Below, in pieces: positions 55,301 to 64,000 of a DNA stretch of 64,000 nucleotides. The stretch comes from Moesziomyces globuligerus (lineage: Eukaryota; Basidiomycota; Ustilaginomycetes; Ustilaginales; Ustilaginaceae), in contig JARVLF010000015.1 of assembly GCA_030849465.1 (NCBI GenBank), positions 868,001-932,000 on the forward strand, read 5' to 3'. Below the pieces are notes generated by a model. It was not told where the DNA came from. It searched no databases and worked only from the letters and a program-made list of their open reading frames with translations. The first letter of the stretch is position 1; every line of letters begins with the position of its first letter. The position numbers and the translations under genes were made by a program.

Positions 55301-55597
55301 AAGGCAGCTGCGCCTGCAGATGCCGGGCTGTTGGGTGCTGAGCAGCTGCGCAAGGTCGAAGGCCTCTTGGCCAAGCAGGCGGCGATGCTGGCCGAAGCCA
55401 AGTCTAAAATCGCCGCACTCAATGCAAACGTGGCGACCAAGCCGCCGCGCGGGGGTGGGGCGAATGCAGTCGACCCGGATTGGTCGCTGGCGAGCATGGG
55501 CTCGAGTCCGGCGCGCTTGCCGTCCAGCAGCACGCTCGCCAACTTCTCTTCCCCCTCCACGTTCGGTCGCTCGCGTCCTCCTTCGTTCTTCGCCTGA
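52346..55597 (+). CDS. NUP82: Nucleoporin Nup82/Nup88-like
   Basis: A 1083-residue single-exon ORF starts at ATG 52346. The N-terminal ~620 residues look like a beta-propeller (RGTDLIVAVDNEVRIASLV; LSLNPTGKLLACIGASQIAL; VDWHPWGESGTSLLVLTEDG), with disordered Ser/Arg-rich loops. From ~840 there is a long coiled coil (LGKTVEAYRHEIRDVVSAGN; EMTRQLDKLHQIRQRCDSL). This propeller plus coiled-coil plan matches Nup82/Nup88, which anchors the mRNA export platform with Nup159 and Nsp1 on the cytoplasmic face of the nuclear pore. Sequence conservation in this family is low, so the call rests mainly on architecture and the propeller motifs. It converges on the thioesterase gene with 142 bp between stops. 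Confidence 0.82.
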   Translation: MNQVQAPLGGGYPQSPDPTLSDPRWLQQLATHPIFTPRQDRSGESVASSGQVAGSHARLMVIRGTDLIVAVDNEVRIASLVDAKASAAGPASLTTPSSSLGAMSSTNYKVLVPAQGPSIDFEIQRLSLNPTGKLLACIGASQIALLVMPRSGYTKHVDRTVACRTVPIAPYYHSAHSDAAVSKVDWHPWGESGTSLLVLTEDGLLREYDVAKDTDEPQQTASFLPIQAASAAQGSRSRSTTPSFATRTHSSSPVAARSSRMLGLSADDDDATTAVSFSLCVSEAPLARSSPFDQDDDPTWAGAASGSQGPSDWSPLTVFGLMKNGDVWAICPFLPKSAVVPAAYIHELANLASHHANTVESENTSSVDTQLRYVNALLKQASNGFSKRSSSRLDSATPGPEAFARSRSTSTMDLDQLVDSSGMAQDADADRSQVDLDGVQDGPVRLHPPSWSYRQDVRQGGSAKRAPRPQGPFLLRPAPVELCDERETVACDIIWTWLTDERARASDSASVTGVASLSIVGHDGRVDVCLLFESVQAAWDFQTRRSRSTERRRTKTPKTNRYGLSDTEDEADELEALTLDEPEELPSLLVYETIDLGLLDAAVENGAGTHAEASDILLDMMARNRPTFVRDPLYADTVYVYHALGAHCLGFATWAPKLIHALHLPSQDELDNNAGEVSQVGADSREQALVKMLHLGENTEVVWVVSTVAPSSEGGSKLEINPVTAVAILSDVYLSYAFLAVTVDMQLVGVELSLRVEQDAMESSGSRDQEIVSSDLKGSRPYVSLLGEGPAFQPPAVFASGSGVQGLPSHPRRAALAGASKGEVQVTPETLRALGKTVEAYRHEIRDVVSAGNAVQARLDLQVREMTRQLDKLHQIRQRCDSLGSADAGQSALGQRVAGLAKTQLALVARIDRALQRLMDSHQPSISVYERRWFDELDRIAADVGIARTDSGEIKPDTRARKGIAAKADRLAHQLALLRPQMEVPKAAAPADAGLLGAEQLRKVEGLLAKQAAMLAEAKSKIAALNANVATKPPRGGGANAVDPDWSLASMGSSPARLPSSSTLANFSSPSTFGRSRPPSFFA

Positions 55598-55739
55598 TCC
55601 ACGCACAACCGAGCTCAATCCCAAGTGAAAGCCGATCGCGAAGCAACGAGCGCGTGATGCTGGTGTGCCGATAAGTTCGTCAGCGAGCGGACCGAGAGGT
55701 ATATGGTACAAATCCGATCAGGAAAAGGAGAGGCGAGGG

Positions 55740-56914
55740 CTAGAGCTTGGGTTTGAGCGAGTCGTCGTTTCCACGGACGAGGCCTTCCTGGGATACAACA
55801 GCGACCAGGGTACCGTCTTCTCGGTAGATGCGGCCGATAGCGACGCCGCGACCATTGGACGCCGCCTGAGTCTGCATCTACGAGCCACGCAACAAGACAA
55901 ATGTCGATCAATGTCAGCGGAAAGTCCGGTTTAGGGAGGCGTGGAGGTCAAACTTACGACGAAGAGGAGCCATTCGTGGACCTCGAACGGCTGATAGAAC
56001 CACATGGAGTGGTCGAGGCTGGCCATCATCTTGATGCGTCTCGAGTTGTTGAGCGCCTTGGGGACGGTGCTGAGCAGATAGAAGTCGGACGCATAGGCGA
56101 GGGCGACCTTCTGTGCCTCGAGACCTCCATTCATGGGTCTGCGTGTTCGCATCCAGAAGGCCTGCTGGTTGCCCGGGGTGGGGATGCCGTTTCGGTCGTA
56201 CATGTTGGGGAGTGCGTCGCGGATCTCGACGGGCGATGCCTGTCGGTCGCTGATCCAGCCCTCGAGCACCTTTCGCACCCTTGCGTCCGGGTTGCCATGC
56301 TGGAGGACGTCCTGATAGCGGCGTTCGTTCAAGGGGCATTCAAGCGGACCGGGAAGAGCCTTGAAGTGGATCGACTTTGCCGAGTGGTTGCCCGTCGCGT
56401 GCGAGCCCGTGATCGACTCGAGCAGCGAGCTGCCGTCGGCGTCGAGCGAGGGTGTGGGGATGGCAAACGTCGGCTGGAGTGGCTCGGGCTTCTGGTAGCT
56501 CAGGATTATGGTGAAGATGCTGCGGCCCTTCTGCGTCGCATTGACGGAGCGCGTGACGTACGATCCACCATCCCGAACGCGCGCGACCTGGTAGATGATC
56601 GGACGCGTCTCGTCTCCTGCGAGGAGGAAGTAGCTGTGCAGCGAATGGAGCAGCATGCCCTCGCGGACCGTCTTGTTGGCCGCCGCAACCGCCTGGGCGA
56701 TCACCTGCCCGCCAAACACGCCGCGGGCGCGAGCAGGTTTCCAGAGCGTGAGCGACTTGTACAGATCGACATCGATTTCCTCCACTTCGAGCGCCTCTGC
56801 GATGTCGGCAGCACCAGAGCGCGAGGGCGAGTTGACGCCCTGCTCGTAGACCGGAGGCTCCTGCTCCTCGGATGTCGGTTCACGGCCCACCTCCCGGTCT
56901 CCTGTCTTGGTCAT
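55740..56914 (-). CDS. TES1: Acyl-CoA thioesterase (TesB/ACOT8/Tes1 family), two exons
   Basis: Exons are 56914-55958 and 55877-55740, giving 364 residues. The intron is 80 nt, with donor GTAAGT, branch CTGAC and acceptor TAG. Without splicing, the frame stops after SLTSTPP and loses the conserved end. The spliced C-terminus reads through GRIYREDGTLVAVVSQEGLV, the last strand of the family. The start MTKTGDREVG (56914) is the first ATG with a sensible N-terminus. The N-terminal hot-dog fold includes ARGVFGGQVIAQAVAAANKT and HSLHSYFLL; the second fold includes the Asp-containing YASDFYLLSTVP and LDHSMWFYQPF. The protein ends in PKL, a possible weak peroxisomal PTS1. It hydrolyses acyl-CoA to free acid and CoA, probably in peroxisomal beta-oxidation. 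Confidence 0.92.
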
Positions 56915-57781
56915 TGCGAGCGTCCGCAGAAACCGATGTTGGTAGGCAGAAGAGTACGAGTGGTAGCGATGGTGAGATGGTGGAAGATGACACACTTGAT
57001 GATCGATGAATCGAGCTTTGAACTAATCGGTGGTGCTGATGGTGGTGGTGATGGTTCTCTAGAAGCAACGAAGGCTCCGGGAACCTTGTGGCAGCTTTCA
57101 GCCGAAGAATCCGAGGTGGATGCCGGCTACTTCAGGGTACAGCGCTGCTGCAGTGTGACTGCACGTTGGGCTGTGGGTGTTGGGGTAGGACCGTGAAATT
57201 GCGCACTGGACGCGCCGCTCGCACCGTCGTGCAGCTTCTGTGAAAGGGTGCACACACGCTCAACCACGACGCTCCCGTTTCAACATTGCCTTCATGGAGT
57301 ACCTTCTCCGATCAGCACTCGGTGCTTAGCTGCCTCGCTACTGCAGCTGCTTTGGAAGCGTATACGCTGGCTACGCTCAGGGATGGGCGTTCTTGGGCAT
57401 GCAAGCTTATCCTGCACTGATTGTTTGCCGCTTCCGGTAAGTTGTTGCTCCCGGCTTGCCGAATACGGTCTTTTTCGGCTAGGCCGGCAATTCCCAAATT
57501 TGTGAGGTCGAAATGGGCGACATCGGCCGGATGGAAAAACCTCCATGCTCATCCATTCGGGCGAAAGAACGCTGTGATGATCCACGTCGTCGTGCACTCC
57601 GACCGCCAGAATCACAAGCGTGGAGCATGGGCCAGGTCTTCGCGATTCCATCCTTGTCCACCTGTCCACCTTCAGCTCGACATCGCTGCACTACGCCCAC
57701 GCACAAGCTCGAGATCGTCTCTTCGTCTCGCAGCCCCTGCTATCTCTCTCGTAAGCGACAGAGCTCACAGCTGCATCCAGC
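56915..57781. other. Divergent TES1/SLY1 intergenic region
   Basis: 867 bp between divergent starts. It contains a GGTGGTGCTGATGGTGGTGG-type trinucleotide patch near 57029-57050. I see no gene, RNA gene or clear promoter box. Confidence 0.55.
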
Positions 57782-59992
57782 ATGGCTTCCGGCGCTTCGG
57801 CTCCGGCATCGAGCCTTCGCACGGCGCAGGTCAACTCGCTCCTCTCGCTGCTCAACCTCAACACCTCGTCCTTCAGCCATGCATCCTCCTCCTCCTCCGT
57901 GCCCGGATCCAACTACAACTCGCGGCCCGGATCTGCCGCTGGTCAAAACGAGGCTGGTGCGGCGCAAGCAGGCACAGACCCGTCCATCCCCAGTGGCCCG
58001 CCTGTGTGGAAGGTGCTGGTGATGGACAAGGTATCCAAGGACATCCTCGCCACCTCGTTGCGCGTCCAGGATCTGCGCGAAAACGGAGTGACGCTGCACA
58101 TGCAGCTGCACTCGGATCGCCCGCCATTGCCCGACGTCCCCGCGGTGTACTTTGTCTCGCCTACGTCGCAAAACGTGCAGCGCATCGCACAGGACATGAA
58201 GCGCATGCTCTACGAGAGCTTCTACGTCAACTTCACCAGCACCGGGTCAAAACCCGTGCTGGAAGAGTTTGCCAACCTCGTGGCCACCGACGGCACAGGG
58301 CAGCTCGTGCAGCAGGTCTACGATCAGTACCTCAACTTCATCGTGCTCGAGCCGAATCTCTTTGAGCTGCTGCCGGATGGCTCGCCCGCGCCCAGCGCAG
58401 CTCCGGCCAACGGTGCCAACCCCTCGTCGTCCAACGTCACCACATACGAACGGCTGAATGACCCCAAGTCGGGTCAGAAGGATGTCGAGGACGCCACGGA
58501 CCGCATCGCCGCTGGGCTCTTCTCCACACTCGCTACGATGGGTGCGCTGCCCATCATCCGTTCGCCGCGCGGCAACGCCGCCGAGCTGGTAGCGCGCAAG
58601 CTGGAGAGCAAGATCCGCGAGCACATTACAAGCTCGCGCGGCGGCAGCAACCTGTTCTCGGAAGGCGCGAGTTCGGCGTCGGCGAGCTGGAGCTCGTCGC
58701 GTCCGCTGCTGGTGGTGCTGGACCGCAACGTGGATCTGGTGCCGATGCTCGCGCACAGCTGGACGTACCAGGCGCTGGTGCAGGACGTGCTTGATCTGCA
58801 GCTCAACCGTGTCACGGTGGTGTCGAGCGAGGGCGGCGTGGCGAGCAAAAAGACGTACGACTTGGACTCGAAGGACTTCTTCTGGTCCAAGAACTCGGCC
58901 ACGCCCTTCCCGCAGGTGGCCGAGGACATTGATGCCGAGCTGAACCGGTACAAGGCGGATGCGGCCGAGATCACGCGCTCGACGGGCATCAGCAGCATGG
59001 ACCAGGTCGGGCAGCTGGATGCGACGTCGAATGCGGCGCATCTCAAGGCGGCGATCACGGCGCTGCCCGAGCTGACGCAGCGCAAGGCTACGATCGATGC
59101 GCACATGAACATCGCCACGGCGTTGCTGCAGGGGATCAAGCGGCGCGGGCTGGATACGCTCTTCCAGCTCGAGGAGGTGATCGCGCGGCAGAAGAAGGAG
59201 ACGATCCTCGAGACGATCCGCGATGCCCAGCTCGAGGACGTCAACGACAAGCTGCGCCTGTTCATCATCTTCTACCTCTCTGCGCCGGACAGTGCGCTGA
59301 ACCGGACGGACGTCGAGGAGTTTGAACGCATCCTCAAGGAGCAGGGCGCCGATCTGAGCGCGTTGAACTACGTCAAGAAGGTGCGCGAGCTGACGCGCAT
59401 GACGATGCTCGCCTCGGCGCCGCAGCCTGCGTCGGGCGGGACCGAGGGTGGCTTCCGCGGCTTCAGCTCGTTGTCGTCAAGGTTGACCGACCGGCTCAAG
59501 GATTCTGGGCTGGAGAACCTCGTGCAGGGGGTCAAGAACTTTTTGCCGGCGCAGAAGGATCTCACGGTGACGAGGTTGGTGGCCTCGTTGATGGAGCCGA
59601 CGGGAGCGGCGGCACAGGCGCTGCAGGAGACGGACGAGTATCTCTTCTTCGATCCCAAGGCACCGCGCACTCGCGCCGCCGCCGCGTCGGGAGGCGTCAA
59701 GGCTAGACAGGTGTTCAACGAGGCCATCGTCTTTGTCGTCGGCGGAGGCGGCTACGTCGAGTTTGCCAATCTGCAGGAGTATGCGGCGCGCACGGCGGGT
59801 GCAGCGGCCAATGCCGGAATCGCGCCTGCTGCCGGCGCTCAGGCCACTGCGCTCGGCGCAAAGAAGATCACCTACGGTGCAACCGAGATCCTCAAGCCCA
59901 TCGACTTTGTCCGTGCACTGGCGCATCTGGCTGGCGGAGACGTGGCCACTTCCATCTCTTCCCCCTCCTCCACTGATTCCACGTCAAAGTAA
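57782..59992 (+). CDS. SLY1: SM-family protein Sly1
   Basis: A 736-residue single-exon ORF starts at ATG 57782 ([20 protein letters not shown]). After a short Ser-rich insertion (~35-70), the SM domain begins with [20 protein letters not shown] and continues with [20 protein letters not shown] and [20 protein letters not shown], hallmarks of Sly1. It ends with a [17 protein letters not shown] motif. Sly1 binds the N-peptide of the syntaxin Sed5 and promotes SNARE assembly in ER-Golgi and intra-Golgi fusion. The length is close to, but somewhat above, yeast Sly1 (666). Confidence 0.95.
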   Translation: MASGASAPASSLRTAQVNSLLSLLNLNTSSFSHASSSSSVPGSNYNSRPGSAAGQNEAGAAQAGTDPSIPSGPPVWKVLVMDKVSKDILATSLRVQDLRENGVTLHMQLHSDRPPLPDVPAVYFVSPTSQNVQRIAQDMKRMLYESFYVNFTSTGSKPVLEEFANLVATDGTGQLVQQVYDQYLNFIVLEPNLFELLPDGSPAPSAAPANGANPSSSNVTTYERLNDPKSGQKDVEDATDRIAAGLFSTLATMGALPIIRSPRGNAAELVARKLESKIREHITSSRGGSNLFSEGASSASASWSSSRPLLVVLDRNVDLVPMLAHSWTYQALVQDVLDLQLNRVTVVSSEGGVASKKTYDLDSKDFFWSKNSATPFPQVAEDIDAELNRYKADAAEITRSTGISSMDQVGQLDATSNAAHLKAAITALPELTQRKATIDAHMNIATALLQGIKRRGLDTLFQLEEVIARQKKETILETIRDAQLEDVNDKLRLFIIFYLSAPDSALNRTDVEEFERILKEQGADLSALNYVKKVRELTRMTMLASAPQPASGGTEGGFRGFSSLSSRLTDRLKDSGLENLVQGVKNFLPAQKDLTVTRLVASLMEPTGAAAQALQETDEYLFFDPKAPRTRAAAASGGVKARQVFNEAIVFVVGGGGYVEFANLQEYAARTAGAAANAGIAPAAGAQATALGAKKITYGATEILKPIDFVRALAHLAGGDVATSISSPSSTDSTSK

Positions 59993-60230
59993 AACCCTGC
60001 GCACTTGAATCTTGACGACACTCTGCGAGGCTTGGACTGGGAGAATGTGACTATGCATGTGGTATGAATAAGAAAAAGTGGTGGAACAAGCTAAAAGTAC
60101 AGATGGGGGTTGCCACGTAGGGCGAATGCGAAGAGAGAATAAGACAAGTACAAGATCCTGAGGATGACAAGATTACAGTGAGAGACCGGAGATCGGGAGA
60201 CGAGTTGCAGCTAGAAGCAGGGAACCGGGT

Positions 60231-60728
60231 TCAAGTTTGGCGGCGGGTTCTTGATCTGCCACGGTGTTCGTCCTGGGATTGTGGGGAGATGAGGTTGTTG
60301 ATCCAGGCGAATCGGCGGTGCTTCTTGTGCTCCTCGGGTTTGGGTTGTGGGTCTGCGGGAGGACGGGCGTTTCCGTTCTGGCGCGAGGTGAGGTTGCCCG
60401 TGTAGGTGCCGTCGAGCTTGGCCTTTTCGATGGCGAGGCGTTCCTTCTGCCACATGGTGGCGGTGTGACCGGCCATGCTGCGTGCGTAGGCGAGGTGAGC
60501 TTGGACCGCGTCCCACTCCTGGAGCGACTCGGCTGCAGACGAGGTGGAGGACGACGAGGAGAAGCGCGAGTGGACCGGCGAAGATGCGACCGACGAAGAG
60601 GCTTCCGACGACGGCGAGATGGAGAGTGAGAGGTTGGGCACATGCGCAAAGTGCGTCATCATGGGCGGCACAAACTCGGCGCCACCAATGTGCACCACGT
60701 GGTGCGATTCCGTCCGTGTGCTGTGCAT
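60231..60728 (-). CDS. Small unknown protein
   Basis: A 165-residue ORF starts at ATG 60728. I do not recognise it. The N-terminus is His/Val-rich (HHVVHIGGAEFVPPMMTHFA), a Ser-rich segment follows (~38-70), then a helical segment (EWDAVQAHLAYARSMAGHTA, ~71-105) and a basic, Pro-rich tail (KKHRRFAWINNL). Codon use resembles the neighbours and a TATA-like element lies 166 bp upstream, which supports a real gene. It converges on SLY1. Confidence 0.55.
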   Translation of the reverse strand: MHSTRTESHHVVHIGGAEFVPPMMTHFAHVPNLSLSISPSSEASSSVASSPVHSRFSSSSSTSSAAESLQEWDAVQAHLAYARSMAGHTATMWQKERLAIEKAKLDGTYTGNLTSRQNGNARPPADPQPKPEEHKKHRRFAWINNLISPQSQDEHRGRSRTRRQT

Positions 60729-62325
60729 TGTAGCTAGATCCAGATTTGGAAGAACGGAGAGGTCTGAGAAGTGTAGGTGGTTGGATGTGGAGGTCCGTAG
60801 ACGATGTTGGTATTTGTAGCTGAGGAAAGTACCGAAAGGTAGTGAGCGATGATGACGAGGGAAGAGGGGCGGGGACGATGAGAAGATAGGTGGATATATA
60901 TGCCAAGGTCAACACCTAAGCTGAGGCGTGGGGATCTGCATGGTTACGGCTGCGTTTTCTTTGGCGTGATGGTCGATATCAGCCGAGGGCGGGCGGATAG
61001 CGGGAAGCAGGCTATTCGAGACACTCGCTGACATGGGACGTGAACTCCGTGGAGACCTTTTTTTTGGCCGAAGGTGAAAAGAAGAGGAAATCCAAAGTGG
61101 AGCACAGCAGCAGTGGGAAAAACAGGGATTGGCATGCAGAGCGAGAGCCACACGGGCCGCGGGTCTGGGCTGTGTGAGCCTAAGCGGTGGGATGCCAAGC
61201 CTTAGCGCCCAGTCGCTGCGGCTGGCTCGGCCAACGTCACCACGTCTGACACGCGTCTCTGGCGGCCCCCCGCGGCTGGCGCAATGCTTACCCGTCCAAC
61301 TCGACCCAGCTTGCCGTACGCGGAGATAGCTTGCCGGCCCAGTCGCTTGTCCGGATGGTGCAAACCGATCCAACATCCCTCTGTGCCATTTGACTTCCCG
61401 GCACCACCTCCCGAGACCCTAACACTGTCTCCACAGCCCTGGAAGTGTTTTCCCAACCCCGTCCTCTTGGCATTTCACCGCCACCATGTATGCAGGCACA
61501 GAAGCTCACGCGTCGCATCGTAAGGAACCAGAAAGCTTGACCAAGAAAGCTTGAGTCCTTCCCGGTCTCGGTCTAGTGTGCTAGTGTCGAACCGGGATGA
61601 TGGCGGGGTGGAGGAGATCTGACGCGGTTGCCATGACTCATTGGCGTCGTTTCAGCTTAGCTCGCAATTTGCCACGCCGGCCAGCAAAGATTCCGGCGAG
61701 CCCACGGAATTTACCTGGCTCGGCATCCGAAGCATCAGCGCCTTGACGCCAAGCTTACCTCCGTCCGAGATGTTTTTTTCTTTCTCTCCACATTCACCTT
61801 GTGCTTTTCGCCTCGGAAATGCCGCGCCGGCAACAAGGCGCCGATCCATCCCAAGCTTCTTCCGATCCTCCGCGGCTCTTCTTCGCGGCCCCGCACCCGG
61901 CTCGCTCACGCCATCGCCATCCCCTTATCGTGTGCCGAGCGCGGATTAGAGCAGCATGTGACCACCGCCTTGAGCTTTCCGAGCAAGCTTTGTCGAGTAT
62001 TCATCGACAGCCGAGGAGCACGCTGGATCCCGTTGCCGGAGCTGAGTTGGCGCACCTCCAGGACCCTTGGGAAAAAACTCTCCGTCGGATGCTTACTCCA
62101 CTCCAAACATTTCGGAGAAAAGCGTCCGAGCATTCTCAGCCTGGCGACCCGATCGGACATCACTGAGGCTGCCCCGATATCCCGATCTCATATTCAGCCG
62201 AGAAAGTTTCAAGCCTCCGACGCCGACGTCAGCCCGTAATCACACCTGATGCGATCCGGCTTCTGGACCCTTATACAAAAATCGGTGCCATTCGGCAGCC
62301 ACTTGATTGCAAGCATTGGCTGTGG
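60729..62325. other. 1.6-kb intergenic region
   Basis: Contains the promoter of the small gene on the left and the 3' region of the right-edge gene on the right. Short ORFs exist on both strands (for example 61799-62239 plus), but none is supported by a domain or start context. A C-box-like ATGATGA near 60849 and a CTGA near 60920 do not form a snoRNA that I trust. No repeat is seen. Confidence 0.55.
60894..60901 (-). promoter_or_regulatory. TATA-like element of the small unknown gene
   Basis: The alternating ATATATAT, 166 bp upstream of the ATG at 60728, sits between the gene and a GC-rich flank. Inferred from sequence and position only. Confidence 0.3.
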
Positions 62326-64000
62326 TCAAAGATTCTTGATGCTGTCGCGCACGCCGAGTAAGAACTTGCCCATGCCGCGCTTCTTGGTCGGCTGCACGGC
62401 CGCTCCCTCCGTGCTCTTCGCATTCCCGTTGGCCGCCGGCCCATCGCCGCGCTGACCGCCATGCTGGTGCAAGCTGCTCGTGCTCGTCGACGCGTCATGC
62501 AGCATCCCCATCCCTCCGCGCCCGACGCTGACTCCGCTTGCACCGCTACGCTTCTCTCCCTCTGAGCCGACCGACGCCGTCGCAACCAACGCCAGCTCGC
62601 CGTCACCAGCCCGGTTGGTCGATGACGACGAGCTCGGTCGTCGGAAGCGCGAAACAAACGACGCCGCCACGCCCGATGCGCTCGAGCTCGACGTTGCGCT
62701 GCCGACGCTGACGCTCCGCACTCCAGTCCCACTCGCCGTTTCGGCGTCACCGAGCTGCGAACCCTGTCCTGCTGACGGTACCCGGCTGACTTCCGAGCCC
62801 GCTTCCGTGCTGATCCTTGCGCCCTCGGCACGCCCGGCCCTTTCCTCCACCGCAGCCTCCGTAGCTTTGCCGGCTCCATTCGAAGCCGTCCTGCTGGGAT
62901 CGGCCGCTTTCGCCACCGAGGCAGTCTTGCGCTTGTCCTTCGAGTTGTCGCCGCCGCCAAAGATGCCCGCCAGATACTTGGCGTCCACCTCCTTCTTGCT
63001 CGGCACCGCACGCTCGCGCTCCGAGATCGTATCCAGCCCAAACCCGCTGCCCCGCGTCCGGCTCCGTGCCGAGAAGTCCTTCCTCGGCAGCGCCGCAGGC
63101 GCCGACGCCGTCGAATAGATACTCGACGTGGCCGACGACACTGAGCTGTGGCTGGACGCCGTCGTCACCGACGATGCCATCGACGAAAACGTCGCCACGG
63201 ACGGATTCCGCTCCCTCCAGGACATGACCCGGCTTCTGCCTGAATCTTGCAGCAGCGGCCCGCCCGTCTTGCGCTGCTCGCTCATGCGTTCGCGGCGGTG
63301 CGCCGCCGAGGACAAATTCGTCGCAGCCGCACCCACCTCTTCGCCCGGCTTGACGCCACGTGCCGCTGCCGAGCTCGAGCCCTCCGCCGCACCGTCCGCC
63401 AGATTCTGCTGGCTGTACCGCGCCACCGTCTCAGCGGTCGGCTTGGACAGCACAATCGGCGACGACGTCGGCGCGTCCGCCTCGCTCGGCTTGGTCATCT
63501 TGCTCATCTGCCGCGCCAGGCTTTCCGAGGCCAGCGCGAGCTCGCGGATCGTGCGTTCGCGCTCGCGTGCCCGCGCCTCGGGATCGTTAGCATTCGCCTC
63601 CGACATGCCCTCCACGGACTGCGACCGCTTGAGCTGCTTGGCCAGTGTGCGTCCCTTTCGAGCTCCGCGCTTGCGTCGCTTTGAGTGATTCGAGGTCGTG
63701 ACGCTTTCCGGCTTTTCACCGTCCTCGCCAGCTTCGTCCGCGTCTCCACCTGCCACTCCAAGCTCCTCGTGGCCCGCGTGTTCTTCATCACACTCCCTTT
63801 CGCCATCGCCCGTTCCAGCCTCGTGGCTCTGATCGGCACTGACATCGGCTGAGGAAATCAGAGCGACCTGGTCGTGGGGCGTCGGAGCCGCTTGCACCTT
63901 TAGATCGGCAAGTACGTCCTCCTTGGGTAGAGCAGGCTGCATGTCTCCCATGTCAGGCGTGCGATCGTGCGAATCCGCAACTTCGTTCTCGTCGCCGGTC
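62326..64000 (-). CDS. Unknown Ser/Ala-rich protein, N-terminus probably beyond window
   Basis: The reverse frame from stop 62326 stays open to the right edge. An ATG at 63951 gives 541 residues, but 16 further codons up to 64000 (TGDENEVADSHDRTPD) look coding, so the true start may lie outside. The protein is mainly disordered: acidic start, then a basic block (SKRRKRGARKGRTLAKQLKR), a possible helix (ARERERTIRELALASESLAR), long Ser/Ala/Thr-rich stretches, and a basic conserved-looking C-terminus (KKRGMGKFLLGVRDSIKNL). No known domain is recognised; several RSXS-like sites suggest phospho-regulation (inference). The reading frame and codon bias support a real gene. Confidence 0.65.
   Translation of the reverse strand, partial: TGDENEVADSHDRTPDMGDMQPALPKEDVLADLKVQAAPTPHDQVALISSADVSADQSHEAGTGDGERECDEEHAGHEELGVAGGDADEAGEDGEKPESVTTSNHSKRRKRGARKGRTLAKQLKRSQSVEGMSEANANDPEARARERERTIRELALASESLARQMSKMTKPSEADAPTSSPIVLSKPTAETVARYSQQNLADGAAEGSSSAAARGVKPGEEVGAAATNLSSAAHRRERMSEQRKTGGPLLQDSGRSRVMSWRERNPSVATFSSMASSVTTASSHSSVSSATSSIYSTASAPAALPRKDFSARSRTRGSGFGLDTISERERAVPSKKEVDAKYLAGIFGGGDNSKDKRKTASVAKAADPSRTASNGAGKATEAAVEERAGRAEGARISTEAGSEVSRVPSAGQGSQLGDAETASGTGVRSVSVGSATSSSSASGVAASFVSRFRRPSSSSSTNRAGDGELALVATASVGSEGEKRSGASGVSVGRGGMGMLHDASTSTSSLHQHGGQRGDGPAANGNAKSTEGAAVQPTKKRGMGKFLLGVRDSIKNL

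Noticed and set aside
60845..60925. C/D-box-like pair on the plus strand (ATGATGA near 60849, CTGA near 60920)
   Set aside because: Lies in the promoter of the small gene, has no terminal stem and no guide that I can match.

Overview
The window reads as nuclear DNA of a smut-type basidiomycete (Ustilaginomycotina, Ustilago/Sporisorium-like). This is inferred from GC-rich DNA, long and mostly intron-free ORFs, the few introns carrying GT-AG ends and a CTGAC branch site, and eukaryote-only protein families. I cannot fix the species. There is no bacterial operon logic: genes alternate in divergent and convergent pairs, often with only 130-290 bp between the tails of convergent neighbours.

Layout. 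1-2934 (-) is a truncated Zn(II)2Cys6 transcription factor with two zinc clusters, followed upstream by about 5.1 kb with no supportable gene. 8.0-17.6 kb holds an F-box protein, MRT4 (ribosome assembly), LIA1 (deoxyhypusine hydroxylase), GID8 (GID/CTLH ubiquitin ligase) and MPE1 (mRNA 3'-end processing). 17.8-32.3 kb holds LRO1/PDAT (triacylglycerol synthesis), a giant Furry/Tao3-like protein (RAM polarity network), an MDP-1 type HAD phosphatase and PEX2 (peroxisome import RING ligase). 33.4-43.9 kb holds a secreted PEBP-like, probably GPI-anchored protein, an ERJ5-like ER J-protein, RIX1/IPI2 (60S biogenesis), SEC10 (exocyst) and a CBM18-GH16 cell-wall transglycosylase. 44.8-60.7 kb holds PSF3 (GINS), an unknown disordered protein, TFC4 (TFIIIC), a NUP82/NUP88-like nucleoporin, an acyl-CoA thioesterase, SLY1 (ER-Golgi SM protein) and a small unknown ORF. 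The right edge cuts a disordered unknown protein.

Most genes are single-copy housekeeping genes of different pathways, and I see no secondary-metabolite, mating-type, transposon or CRISPR locus. Loose functional groupings exist (ribosome biogenesis MRT4/RIX1 plus two snoRNA candidates; secretion SEC10/SLY1/ERJ5; lipid and peroxisome LRO1/PEX2/thioesterase), but nothing shows that they are co-regulated.

The most interesting signals are not in the ORFs. Both introns of GID8 are unusually long (343 and 352 nt, against 71-85 nt for the other introns here), and each contains a box C/D snoRNA-like element. One has an 8-bp terminal stem and a 12-nt match to conserved 25S/28S rRNA. The other has a 10-nt match to 18S rRNA in the register used by the U32/snR40 family. 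The second main observation is the left-edge transcription factor, whose second zinc cluster appears to lie inside its fungal middle-homology domain.
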